From positions 310,001 through 374,000 of the forward strand of contig NZ_BSDE01000002.1 in the NCBI RefSeq assembly GCF_030268085.1: a DNA stretch of 64,000 bases, read 5' to 3'. The number at the start of each line of letters is the position of its first letter. Positions within the stretch are counted from its first letter, which is position 1. The notes under the pieces were generated by a model. It was not told the DNA's origin. It saw only the letters and a program-made list of their open reading frames with translations, and did no database searches. Shown in pieces: positions 25,748 through 36,080 of the stretch. The stretch is from Geothrix limicola. GTDB taxonomy: Bacteria; Acidobacteriota; Holophagae; Holophagales; Holophagaceae. The position numbers and the translations under genes are program-made.

Positions 25748-26017
25748 AGAGCTCATAACAAAACCCCACGCCGCCGCGCGACGGGTGCCGGGCGAGCTAG
25801 GCGAGGAAGGCGAGTCAAAGCGTAGCAGGTACTACGCGCGACGAGCGTGACGCGGCCTCGCGATGCCCGCCACCCGCCGCCCGAAGGGATGAAGCCAGGC
25901 GGGCGCCCCGCGGCGTCAGGTCCCTTGAACGATGTCCCGCATCGCCCTACGGGCCCTTCCTTGCGGCGAATCCCGCCTGGCCTCATCGCGGCATCGTCGG
26001 GTTTTGTTATGAGCTCT
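25748..26017. repeat. 270-bp covarying hairpin repeat, copy 2
   Basis: A 270-bp copy of the element at 20536-20807, same orientation, bounded by perfect 19-bp inverted repeats (AGAGCTCATAACAAAACCC and its complement). The arms differ from copy 1 but stay complementary: the GAAACCC/GGGTTTC pair of copy 1 has become AAAACCC/GGGTTTT, and GCGCC/GGCGC has become GCTCA/TGAGC. Internal stems are kept, with a loop change between GCGTAG and CTACGC. It fills the gap between the TPR gene and the barrel gene. No gene is supported inside it. Confidence 0.88.
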
Positions 26018-26111
26018 CCACAGAGATTAACAAGGATCTAGTACCAAAGGAGGTTGACCGGGTTTCCACCTGGGCTGATCATGCAGTATTCGACTTGTTT
26101 CGGGGGTTGTC

Positions 26112-26705
26112 ATGCGCAAGAGTCTCGCCTTCGCGGCCATGCTGGTGGCACTTCCGGCCTGCGCCGGCGAGCTGGGACTGCTGCTCGACAAGCAGGTGGG
26201 CAAGGCCCAGGCGGCCACCACCTTCAGCACCCAGAAATACGACGCCGTGAGCCCCACCGGCTTTGGCATCCGCGGCGGCTTCGACATTCTCGACCTGAAG
26301 GTGGCCGCCCTCCAGCTGAACGCCACCTGGCACAACAAGACCACCAGCGACCTGACCTACGGCGGCAACAACTACGGTGAATTCGACAACCAGTACCTGG
26401 CCGCGGGCGCCATGGTGAACTGGAAGCTGCTCGTCAACGTGGGCGCCGGCGTCGAGTACCGCTCCGAGAAGGTCACCTGGCGTTCGACCACGGCCGCCTT
26501 CGGCAACGGCGACGCCACCCAGGGACGCCCCTGGGCCCGCGTGAACGTCGGGTTCAGCATCCCCACCCCCCTGGTGAGCCCCTTCTTCCTCTTCGAGGTG
26601 GCCGCGCCCCTCTCCAAGAAGGACACCACCACCACGCCCAAGGATTTCGCCGAAGCCCTCGCACCCCAGGTGCAGATCGGCATCTACGGCGGCATCCGCT
26701 TCTGA
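26112..26705 (+). CDS. Outer-membrane beta-barrel protein
   Basis: A 197-residue exported protein with a signal peptide cleaved near PACAG. The mature chain alternates polar and hydrophobic residues in strands of barrel length (GFGIRGGFDILDLKVAALQL, AAGAMVNWKLLVNVGAGVEY, WARVNVGFSIPTPLVSPFF) and ends in a C-terminal aromatic (GGIRF), the usual BAM-recognition end. An eight-strand barrel is likely. No specific function can be read. A strong terminator follows. Confidence 0.8.
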   Translation: MRKSLAFAAMLVALPACAGELGLLLDKQVGKAQAATTFSTQKYDAVSPTGFGIRGGFDILDLKVAALQLNATWHNKTTSDLTYGGNNYGEFDNQYLAAGAMVNWKLLVNVGAGVEYRSEKVTWRSTTAAFGNGDATQGRPWARVNVGFSIPTPLVSPFFLFEVAAPLSKKDTTTTPKDFAEALAPQVQIGIYGGIRF

Positions 26706-26723
26706 TCGCAAGACATCCGCATG

Positions 26724-26750
26724 AAAGGGGCACCCTGCGGTGCCCCTTTT
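26724..26750 (+). terminator. Rho-independent terminator after the barrel gene
   Basis: Hairpin AAAGGGGCACC/GGTGCCCCTTT with loop CTGC and a short T-tract, 19 bp past the stop codon. A-rich and T-rich flanks make it potentially bidirectional. Confidence 0.85.
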
Positions 26751-26782
26751 ACGTATGATGGAGACACTTTCTCCGAGGAACG

Positions 26783-27544
26783 ATGGAACTGCGGGTCCTG
26801 GGTTGCAGCGGCGGCGAGGCGGATGGCGAGCGTCTGACGGGGCTGCTCGTGAACGGCTGCGTCGCCATCGACGCCGGCTCCCTCACCGCGGCCCTCACGG
26901 TGGAGGAGCAGGTGAAGATCCAGCACGTCTTCATCAGCCACTCGCACCTGGACCACATCTGCACGCTGCCCTTCTTCACGAAGAACATCTTCGGCCACAC
27001 CCATGAGGCCGTGGAGATCCACGCCCTGCCCGAAACCCTGGACGTGCTTCGCCGCCACCTCTTCAACGACGAGCTATGGCCCGATTTCAGCGTGATCCCC
27101 AGCCCCAACGACCCCACCATCCGCTACACCGACATCGAGCCGGAACACACCTATGAGGTGTGCGGCCTGCGCATCACGCCCATCCGCGTGAACCACCTGG
27201 TGCCCTGCGTCGGCTATGTGGTGGAGGACGGCAAGGACGCCTTCATCTTCACCAGCGACACGGCGGAAACCGACCGCATCTGGGAAGTGGCCAACGCCAC
27301 GCCCAACCTGCGACTCGTCATCGCCGAGGCCAGCTTCCCCAACGAGCAGGCCTGGCTGGCGGAGGCTTCCAAGCACCTGACGCCCGCCAAGCTCGGCGCC
27401 GAGCTGAAGAAGCTCAAGGGTCAGGTCCCCGTGCGGATCTACCACCTGACCCCCGGGGACAAGGCCATCATGCTGCCCCAGCTCGAGGCCCTGGGCGACG
27501 CCCGCATCAGCCTGCTGGCCCAGGACGAACGCCTGGCCTGGTAA
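26783..27544 (+). CDS. MBL-fold class II cyclic-nucleotide phosphodiesterase-like protein
   Basis: A 253-residue metallo-beta-lactamase-fold hydrolase. Motifs are ISHSHLDHICTLPFF (HxHxDH), NHLVPCVGYVV, FTSDTAETDRIW (bridging Asp) and YHLTPG (last His). The long second half with SDTAETDRIWE resembles class II 3',5'-cAMP phosphodiesterases (CpdP/PDE1 type) more than RNase Z or lactamases. Cyclic-nucleotide hydrolysis is therefore the best guess, not certain. It is monocistronic between the terminator and the convergent HPt gene. Confidence 0.8.
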   Translation: MELRVLGCSGGEADGERLTGLLVNGCVAIDAGSLTAALTVEEQVKIQHVFISHSHLDHICTLPFFTKNIFGHTHEAVEIHALPETLDVLRRHLFNDELWPDFSVIPSPNDPTIRYTDIEPEHTYEVCGLRITPIRVNHLVPCVGYVVEDGKDAFIFTSDTAETDRIWEVANATPNLRLVIAEASFPNEQAWLAEASKHLTPAKLGAELKKLKGQVPVRIYHLTPGDKAIMLPQLEALGDARISLLAQDERLAW

Positions 27545-27561
27545 CCGGGTGAAGAACGGCC

Positions 27562-27918
27562 TCAGGCCGCGGGGAAGGCCTGCTGCAGGGCCTGCAGCGC
27601 CTCGTCGTAGGCCGCGGGAAGCGAGGCGATGAGGGCGGGGGCCTCCTCCAGGTTTCCGGCGCGGGCCTCGATCTCGATGCGCCCGGCCATCTCGGCGAAG
27701 CGCACCAGGCCCAGGTTGCTCAACGCACCCTTCATCTGATGCGATTCCATCAGGAGGGCCTGCAGGTTTCCCGAGGCGAGTCCCTCACGAAGCGCCTGCA
27801 TGCGGGGCGGCACATCTTCCTGAAAGAGCGCGATGAGTTCCTGGACCAGCTCCCCCTCGGCACCCATGTCCAGCAGGTCGCGCAGGGGTTGCGGATCAAG
27901 GATGGGCCATTCGCTCAA
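27562..27918 (-). CDS. HPt (histidine phosphotransfer) domain protein
   Basis: A 118-residue stand-alone four-helix HPt protein. The phospho-accepting His is in ESHQMKGALSNLGLVRFAEM (about residue 59), the family's HxxKG motif. It would relay phosphate between a hybrid kinase and a receiver. No partner kinase is in the window, but a lone receiver protein is encoded at 53760-54158. It lies 49 bp beyond atpC on the same strand and might ride on the atp transcript. Confidence 0.88.
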   Translation of the reverse strand: MSEWPILDPQPLRDLLDMGAEGELVQELIALFQEDVPPRMQALREGLASGNLQALLMESHQMKGALSNLGLVRFAEMAGRIEIEARAGNLEEAPALIASLPAAYDEALQALQQAFPAA

Positions 27919-27967
27919 GGCAGCTCCGGGATGGGGGATCTTCGCCTGGCAGGAAGGCCGGAATCGA

Positions 27968-28390
27968 TCAGAAGCCGTGGCCCGCGGGGTGTCCGGCGGC
28001 CTGGAGACGGATCAGGCTCGCGTCCAGCTTGGCCTGGGCGTTCGCCAGGTCATGCTCGGTGTGGGCTTCCTTCAGGAGGGCCAGGGCGCGCTGACGCGAG
28101 GCTTCGGCCCGCTCCAGATCGATCATGTCCACGGTCTCGCTTTCGCGGGCCAGGATGGTGACGCGGTCGGGGCCCACTTCCGCGAAGCCGCCGAAGACGG
28201 TCAGCCAGTGCTTCTGGCCGTCCAGGATGTAGTAGAGCAGGCCGTCACCCACCTCGGTCATCAGGGGCGTGTGCCCCGGCAGGATGCCGTAGTAGCCGCG
28301 GGAAGCCGTGGGGAACTGCACCTCGGCGACTTCCGCCGAAAAGACGGGCCGCTCCGGGGTCACCACTTCCAGTTTGATGGTTTGAGACAT
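27968..28390 (-). CDS. atpC: F1 ATP synthase epsilon subunit
   Basis: A 140-residue central-stalk subunit that couples rotation and inhibits hydrolysis. The N-terminal beta-barrel (KLEVVTPERPVFSAEVAEVQ, PTASRGYYGILPGHTPLMTE) is canonical. The C-terminal helical hairpin is present (ERAEASRQRALALLKEAHTE) and ends in a His-containing tail (AAGHPAGHGF). It is the last gene of the atp operon. Confidence 0.97.
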   Translation of the reverse strand: MSQTIKLEVVTPERPVFSAEVAEVQFPTASRGYYGILPGHTPLMTEVGDGLLYYILDGQKHWLTVFGGFAEVGPDRVTILARESETVDMIDLERAEASRQRALALLKEAHTEHDLANAQAKLDASLIRLQAAGHPAGHGF

Positions 28391-28408
28391 GGCAGACTCT
28401 TTTCAAAG

Positions 28409-28436
28409 CTCGGAATCCGCTTGCGCGGATTCCGAG
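28409..28436 (-). promoter_or_regulatory. Intercistronic hairpin between atpD and atpC
   Basis: Perfect 12-bp inverted repeat (CTCGGAATCCGC / GCGGATTCCGAG) with a 4-base loop in the 63-bp gap between atpD and atpC. No T-tract follows in the direction of transcription, so it is more likely an RNA processing or stability element than a terminator. It may help set the beta to epsilon ratio, which is an inference. Confidence 0.6.
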
Positions 28437-28453
28437 TTGGAGAAAGGCAGGAA

Positions 28454-30009
<1,556 letters not shown>

Positions 30010-30891
30010 TCAGGCATTTGCTCCGGACACGATTTCGATGATCTGGTTGGTGATGCTGGCCTGGCGGATCTTGTTCATGGTCAGGGTCAGCTTGGCGATC
30101 ATCTCACCCGCGTTGTTGCTGGCCTTGTCCATGGCGGCCATGCGGGCGCCGTGCTCGGAGGCGCTGCTTTCCAGCAGGTTGCGCAGCAGCTCCGTCTCCA
30201 CGAAACGGGGCAGGAGGGTCTCCAGCACCGAATTGGGATCGGGCTCGAGCAGGTGGGACACCTCGGGCACCTCGCGGCTGTCCTCGCGCCGGTCGAGCGC
30301 CATGGGGAACACGCGGAACACGGTGGGCGTCTGGGCCACGGGGCTGTTGAAGTAGTTGTAGATCACGTAGAGCGCATCGATCTCGCCGGCCTGGTACTGG
30401 GCGGCGGCACCTGCGGCGATCTCGGTCACCACATGCTGGAAGCCCGTCAGCGGGATGTTGAGATACTCCCCGGCGGCGGTCATCTTGCGCTTGCGCGCCC
30501 ACTCCACGGCCCGCTTGCCCACCACGTCCAGGTGGACGATCTCGGCGGCGCATTCGGAGACGAAGGCGTTGGCGGCCTTGAGCACGTTGGCGTTGAACCC
30601 GCCGCAAAGGCCCTTGTCCGACGCCACGAGGACGACGCGGATGCGCTTCTCCTCGCGAGGGTTCAGGAAGGCCTGGGCGGTGGGGCCCGGCTGGATCTCG
30701 GAATCACCCTTGATGCGGCCCACGACGCGCTGGACGACTTCCATCATCTTGCCGGCGTAGGGGCGCAGCGCCACCAGGCGTTCCTGAGACTTCCGCAGCT
30801 TGACCGCGGAAATCATCTTCATGGCCTTGGTGACCTGTTGGGTGTTCTTCACCGACCGGATGCGGCGGCGAATGTCCTGGAGACCGGCCAT
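30010..30891 (-). CDS. atpG: F1 ATP synthase gamma subunit
   Basis: A 293-residue central rotor shaft. The N-terminal helix (GLQDIRRRIRSVKNTQQVTK, AMKMISAVKLRKSQ) and C-terminal helix (AAMDKASNNAGEMIAKLTLT, IRQASITNQIIEIVSGANA) form the coiled-coil axle. SDKGLCGGFNANV is the conserved middle motif. It starts 4 bp after atpA. Confidence 0.98.
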   Translation of the reverse strand: MAGLQDIRRRIRSVKNTQQVTKAMKMISAVKLRKSQERLVALRPYAGKMMEVVQRVVGRIKGDSEIQPGPTAQAFLNPREEKRIRVVLVASDKGLCGGFNANVLKAANAFVSECAAEIVHLDVVGKRAVEWARKRKMTAAGEYLNIPLTGFQHVVTEIAAGAAAQYQAGEIDALYVIYNYFNSPVAQTPTVFRVFPMALDRREDSREVPEVSHLLEPDPNSVLETLLPRFVETELLRNLLESSASEHGARMAAMDKASNNAGEMIAKLTLTMNKIRQASITNQIIEIVSGANA

Positions 30892-30895
30892 CGGA

Positions 30896-32521
<1,626 letters not shown>

Positions 32522-33064
32522 TTAAGCCGAAAGCAGCTGGGTCTTGAGCTGGCGGAGCTGGCCCTGGAGCGAGGCGTCCAGGATCGTGGAGCCCACCTGC
32601 ACCTTGAGTCCGCCGAGGAGGCTCAGGTCCTGCTGCCAGGTGAGACGGATGGTCTTGCCCGTGCGCGCCGCCAGGGAGGCGACGAGCGCCTTCGACTGGG
32701 CCTCGGCGAGGGGTTGGGCGCTGCTCACCTTGGCCTCCACGATGCCGGCGCGCTCGTCCACCAGGTCGGCGAAGGTGCGGCGCAGGTCGGGCAGCAGGTT
32801 CAGGCGGCCGGCCTCGGCCACGACGCGGAAGAAGTGGCGCAGGGTCTCGCTGACCTTGGCGGCGGCGAGGATGGTTTCGAAGACCTCGGCCTTCTTGGTG
32901 GGCAGCACCAGAGGCGAGGCCACGAGGCGGGAGAGGTCGGCATTGGCGGCCACGGCGGCGGCCACCGTGTCCAGTTCCTGCTGGAGCTGGGGCACGTTGC
33001 CCTGTTTGTCGCCGATCTGGAGAAGGGCCTTGGCGTAGCGCCGGGCGGTCAGGCGGCTGCTCAC
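32522..33064 (-). CDS. atpH: F1 ATP synthase delta subunit
   Basis: A 180-residue peripheral-stalk subunit linking the b subunits to the alpha3beta3 crown. The N-terminal helical domain begins TARRYAKALLQIGDKQG and the C-terminal domain has the family end motif LLGGLKVQVGSTILDASL. It overlaps the stop of the upstream b-subunit gene by 4 bp. Confidence 0.96.
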   Translation of the reverse strand: MSSRLTARRYAKALLQIGDKQGNVPQLQQELDTVAAAVAANADLSRLVASPLVLPTKKAEVFETILAAAKVSETLRHFFRVVAEAGRLNLLPDLRRTFADLVDERAGIVEAKVSSAQPLAEAQSKALVASLAARTGKTIRLTWQQDLSLLGGLKVQVGSTILDASLQGQLRQLKTQLLSA

Positions 33065-33825
33065 TGGGCGCCTCCGATCTGCTGAATGGCTCGGTCAATC
33101 ACGACCCCGGCGGCCTTGGCGGCCTCGGGTCCCTGCAGCTTGGCCTCCAGGCGCTTGGCGGCGCCTTCGACGGCCAGCTCGGCCACGAGGGCCCGCAGTT
33201 CCTGTTCGGCCTGGCGCTTCTGGAAGCCGATCTCGGCCTGGGCCTGGGCCAGGATCTGGGCGGCCTCGGCCTTAGCGGCCTCCAGCACGCGCTGCTTCTC
33301 GGCCTCGGCATCGGTCTCGGCCTTGGCGAGGATGCCCGCCAGCTCGGTTTCGAGCCCGGCCATCTTCGCTTCCATCTCCTTGACCTGGGCTTCGCCCTCG
33401 GCCTTGTCCTTCTCCGCCTGGGCGAGCAGGGTCTCCAGCTCTTCCTTGCGGGACTTGAACATGGCAGATAGCGCGCCCTTCAGAAGGAAGAACAACGCCG
33501 CGCCGTAGATGGCGAAATTCAGCAACTGGACGAGGAAGGCCCCGCCGTTTCCGTATTCCTTGCCGAAGAGCTTCATGGCCGGGCCGTGATGCCCGCCGCC
33601 ATGGGCCTCGCCATGACCTTCGGCGTGGCCCGCAGCCGCCTCGTGGGCGCCTTCACCGTGAGCCTCGTGCGCCGCTTCGGCCGTGTGGCCTTCGGCGCCG
33701 GCCTCGTGGGTCGCCGCCGGGGTTTCGTGCTTCTCGGCCGCGGCCGGTTCATGGGCCTGGGCCACCAGCGCCAGGGGGCTGAAGGTCAGGAGGGCGGCGA
33801 GGGAAAGTCGGGTCAGCTTCATCAT
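33061..33825 (-). CDS. atpF: F0 ATP synthase b-type subunit with a signal peptide and His-rich N-terminal extension
   Basis: A 254-residue peripheral-stalk subunit. The usual part (residues about 90-254) has one membrane helix (FLVQLLNFAIYGAALFFLL) and a long charged coiled coil (KSRKEELETLLAQAEKDKAE). Before it lies an unusual 85-residue extension. It begins with a cleavable-looking signal (KLTRLSLAALLTFSPLALVA) and continues as a histidine/alanine/glutamate-rich segment with about twelve His before the membrane helix. That segment would sit on the periplasmic side, where it could bind metals or buffer protons; this role is speculative. It is one of two b-type genes, consistent with a b/b' heterodimer. 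Confidence 0.92.
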   Translation of the reverse strand: MMKLTRLSLAALLTFSPLALVAQAHEPAAAEKHETPAATHEAGAEGHTAEAAHEAHGEGAHEAAAGHAEGHGEAHGGGHHGPAMKLFGKEYGNGGAFLVQLLNFAIYGAALFFLLKGALSAMFKSRKEELETLLAQAEKDKAEGEAQVKEMEAKMAGLETELAGILAKAETDAEAEKQRVLEAAKAEAAQILAQAQAEIGFQKRQAEQELRALVAELAVEGAAKRLEAKLQGPEAAKAAGVVIDRAIQQIGGAQ

Positions 33826-33827
33826 GC

Positions 33828-34349
33828 TCAGGCCTGCTTCAGAAGGGTCTGGGCCATGGATTCGGCCAGGGCGTCCACCTGGGCCAGGAGGTTCTGCTTG
33901 GCCTCGGCCTGCTGGGTCTTCAAGGATTCCACGGCGGTCTGGCGCTCGGCCTGCGCCTTGGTGCGGGCCTCGTCGAGCAGATGCTGCTTCTCCTTGCCCG
34001 CCGCGTCCGCGAGCGCCTTGCGCGCGTCGAAGGCCTTGGCGCGCAGCTCCTTCAGGCGGGACTGGTAGTCCTTCTGACGGGCCTCCAGCTGGGCCGCCGC
34101 CTGCGCCTTGGCATCGCCGCCGGCACTCAGGTCGCGATCGCGATCCGCCATCACCTTGGTGATGGGCTGAAAGAAGACGACCCGGAGGTAGACATACAGC
34201 ACGATCAGGAGCACAATCACGAACAGAATGGCCGGCAGGTCAGGCCGCATCGGATCCGGCATCTGAGCCAGGATGCGCGCGACGGGGCCGTCCCCTTCCG
34301 GTGGACGGAGCGTCAGAAGCGTCAGATTCGCCAGTTCCAGCAGCGCCAC
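33828..34349 (-). CDS. F0 ATP synthase b/b'-type subunit, first gene of the operon
   Basis: A 173-residue peripheral-stalk subunit with one membrane helix (LPAILFVIVLLIVLYVYLRV), then FFQPITKVMADRDRDLSAGG and a charged coiled coil to the end. The GTG start at 34349 is chosen for the strong GGAGGG 6 bp upstream; internal ATGs at 34262 and 34250 have no Shine-Dalgarno. It ends 2 bp before the second b gene. With atpF, H, A, G, D and C it forms the operon b'-b-delta-alpha-gamma-beta-epsilon. Subunits a and c must be encoded elsewhere, a split known in several deep-branching and delta-type bacteria. Confidence 0.9.
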   Translation of the reverse strand: MALLELANLTLLTLRPPEGDGPVARILAQMPDPMRPDLPAILFVIVLLIVLYVYLRVVFFQPITKVMADRDRDLSAGGDAKAQAAAQLEARQKDYQSRLKELRAKAFDARKALADAAGKEKQHLLDEARTKAQAERQTAVESLKTQQAEAKQNLLAQVDALAESMAQTLLKQA

Positions 34350-34544
34350 AGGCCACCCTCCAGAAACATCCCAAGGCCAAGGCCGAAGGATCGGCCAGGG
34401 TCGTACCGACACCAGCAAGTAGGTCCGCGGGAACCTCTGGCACGGAAGTCTTAAAACCTTACCAGATCAGCCTGAAACCCTCAATGCAGAGCTTTGCGCT
34501 TGACCCTACCCGCCTCTCATGCGAAGCTTTTGGTTCGGCGATTC

Positions 34545-34620
34545 GGGCGATTAGCTCAGTCGGTAGAGCAGCTGCCTTACACGCAGCATGTCGGCGGTTC
34601 GAGCCCGTCATCGCCCACCA
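34545..34620 (+). tRNA. tRNA-Val (anticodon TAC)
   Basis: Acceptor GGGCGAT/ATCGCCC, D-arm TTAGCTCAGTCGGTAGAGC, anticodon stem GCTGC/GCAGC around CTTACAC giving TAC, T-loop GGTTCGAGCCC, discriminator A and encoded CCA. A TTGACC -35-like box lies at 34500-34505, though no good -10 is seen. Confidence 0.96.
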
Positions 34621-34646
34621 GTCACCTGGTGAAGCAGTAAACGCAA

Positions 34647-34723
34647 GGGGTTGTAGCTCAGTCGGTTAGAGTGCCAGCCTGTCACGCTGGAAGTCGCGGG
34701 TTCGAGCCCCGTCAGCCCCGCCA
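34647..34723 (+). tRNA. tRNA-Asp (anticodon GTC)
   Basis: Acceptor GGGGTTG/CAGCCCC, anticodon stem CCAGC/GCTGG around CTGTCAC giving GTC, T-arm GCGGGTTCGAGCCCCGT, discriminator G and encoded CCA. It lies 26 bp after tRNA-Val, in one transcript ended by a strong terminator. Confidence 0.96.
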
Positions 34724-34724
34724 A

Positions 34725-34753
34725 AAAGGCCCCCGATCCGGGGGCCTTTTTCT
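34725..34753 (+). terminator. Rho-independent terminator of tRNA-Val/Asp
   Basis: AAAAGGCCCCCG-ATC-CGGGGGCCTTTTT hairpin with A- and T-rich flanks, directly after the tRNA-Asp CCA end. Confidence 0.93.
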
Positions 34754-35150
34754 TGCCCAAACCAAGGGGCTCGAACCCGCGAGTGGGCTGGTCACCCCGT
34801 CGTGGAGGCCCTCCAGTGGAGGGCCGGGGCAGAGGTGACCAGACCAGCAGACGCAAGCCCGAAGGGCGCCACGGCTGCGTTCGAGCCCTCGATGGCGTGC
34901 GGCGGCGCGAGAGGCGGAGAACAGCGGCACTGGCGTGGCTCGAACCCACGCGCGTGGAGGCTGCAGCGTCAACGAAGGCCCGCAGTGGAGGGCCGGAGCA
35001 GGAGTGACCAGACCGCCAGACGCAAGCCCGAAGGGCGCCGCGGCTGCGCTGACTCGGGCTCCGCCCTCGCCCTCTGGGCGGCCATGACCTGCGGTCATGC
35101 CGTCCTATTCTCCTTTCGCTCCGCTGCAGTCGAATGGTCGAGCCCCGATG
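34754..35150. repeat. tRNA-Asp-associated repeat region with T-arm copies (non-coding)
   Basis: About 400 bp without a supportable gene. It begins with a perfect 17-bp inverted copy of the tRNA-Asp T-arm (34766-34782 against 34694-34710). A degenerate direct T-arm core GTTCGAGCCC follows at 34879, and another inverted one, GGCTCGAACCC, at 34937. Two direct repeats of about 74 bp (34806-34879 and 34976-35048), nearly 90% alike by eye, each contain the arms CTCCAGTGGAG or CAGTGGAGGG and GACGCAAGCCCGAAGGGCG. CTGGTCACC near 34789 pairs with GGTGACCAG near 34834. The layout parallels the region after tRNA-Glu at 9366-9576. Confidence 0.8.
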
Positions 35151-35165
35151 AAATGGGCCCCACCC

Positions 35166-35510
35166 TCACTTCATCTCCGCCTTGAACGTGTCGATGTCAT
35201 GCCGCAGCTGCTTGGCCTGGTTCCTTGCCTCGTAGGTCTTGAGCCTGGGCATCAGGGCCTCCAGGTCCTTGTCGATCTGTTCCAGCTTCGCCAGGGGTCC
35301 TTCGATCTGGCTGGAGGCGTCCACGCCCAGGGCCTGGGTTTGCCCTGCGGTCTGCCACTGCTGGCGGATCAGACCGAAGGCCTCCCGCAGCTCCGCCACC
35401 TGCTTCTCCTCCTCGGAAAGCGCCACCCAGGGGAGCCTCCCCGTCATGAGGTACGAGCCCCCGATCAGGACTCCGCCCAGAATCAGGACCACGGCCAAGA
35501 GCCTCTTCAT
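35166..35510 (-). CDS. Small membrane-anchored coiled-coil protein
   Basis: A 114-residue protein with one N-terminal transmembrane or uncleaved signal segment (RLLAVVLILGGVLIGGSYLM) and a soluble helical remainder (LSEEEKQVAELREAFGLIRQ, then LEQIDKDLEALMPRLKTYEA), probably a short coiled coil. The family is unrecognised. It lies between the tRNA-Asp repeat region and the SnoaL-like gene. Confidence 0.68.
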   Translation of the reverse strand: MKRLLAVVLILGGVLIGGSYLMTGRLPWVALSEEEKQVAELREAFGLIRQQWQTAGQTQALGVDASSQIEGPLAKLEQIDKDLEALMPRLKTYEARNQAKQLRHDIDTFKAEMK

Positions 35511-35573
35511 GGACGCACCTCGTGGGATCTGGATCCAGTCTAGACCCGAGTGGAACGGGGCGGACGGCGCCCC

Positions 35574-35981
35574 CTAGTCCCTCAAGGACCACATGCGGAC
35601 GATCTTTCCGGCCTTCACTTGGTAGATCACGACGGTCTCCAGGGCCTCCTTCTTCCCGGCCCGCCCCTTGATGCGCTCCTTCTGGATGACGAAATCGCCC
35701 GAGACCATCTGGGCCTCGGCGGAGGCGTGCAGGTCGGGATTGGCCTTGAAGCGCTCCGCGTAGAGTTCCCGCAGGCGGGCCTTGCCGAAGGGTGCGGTGG
35801 GCCCTGGCGGAACTTCGCCCACCTCCAGCTCCTCGGCGAAGAGAGCCAGGAAGCCCTCCAGGTCGTGGGCATTGAATCGCTCGATCTGCAGGCCCACCGT
35901 GCCCGCCGGGCTGAGCACCTTGGGCGTGGGCGCGGCGGCCAGGAGCGCGGGCACCAGCAGGAGGGACGAAGGACGGATCAT
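35574..35981 (-). CDS. Secreted SnoaL/NTF2-like (DUF4440-type) protein
   Basis: A 135-residue exported protein. The start at 35981 has AGGAG 5 bp upstream and gives a signal peptide (PSSLLLVPALLAAAPTPK). The mature part has the NTF2-like cone-fold pattern: IERFNAHDLEGFLALFAEEL, then FGKARLRELYAERFKANPDL, then QKERIKG and AGKIVRMWSLRD. Such domains bind small ligands or act as polyketide-cyclase-like enzymes. No specific substrate can be inferred. It is divergent from der. Confidence 0.82.
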   Translation of the reverse strand: MIRPSSLLLVPALLAAAPTPKVLSPAGTVGLQIERFNAHDLEGFLALFAEELEVGEVPPGPTAPFGKARLRELYAERFKANPDLHASAEAQMVSGDFVIQKERIKGRAGKKEALETVVIYQVKAGKIVRMWSLRD

Positions 35982-36080
35982 GGCGGCTCCTGTCATGAGA
36001 GCCTCACTGTAGCCGCTGTGCTGAAATCCGTCCGTGCCCTTTCGAACCATGCCCGATAGACTGAAAGGCTTGGAACAACT

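Noticed and set aside
20536..26017. A chromosomal integron with attC sites and cassettes
   Set aside because: Copy 1 ends resemble attC cores, but copy 2 ends (TCATAAC/GTTATGA) do not fit the consensus, the elements are about twice normal attC length, and the 5 kb between them holds ordinary genes including purC. No integron integrase is nearby.
34608..35098. Minus- and plus-strand frames in the tRNA-Asp repeat region
   Set aside because: They run through tRNA-Asp and through direct repeats and T-arm copies, with no start-site support.
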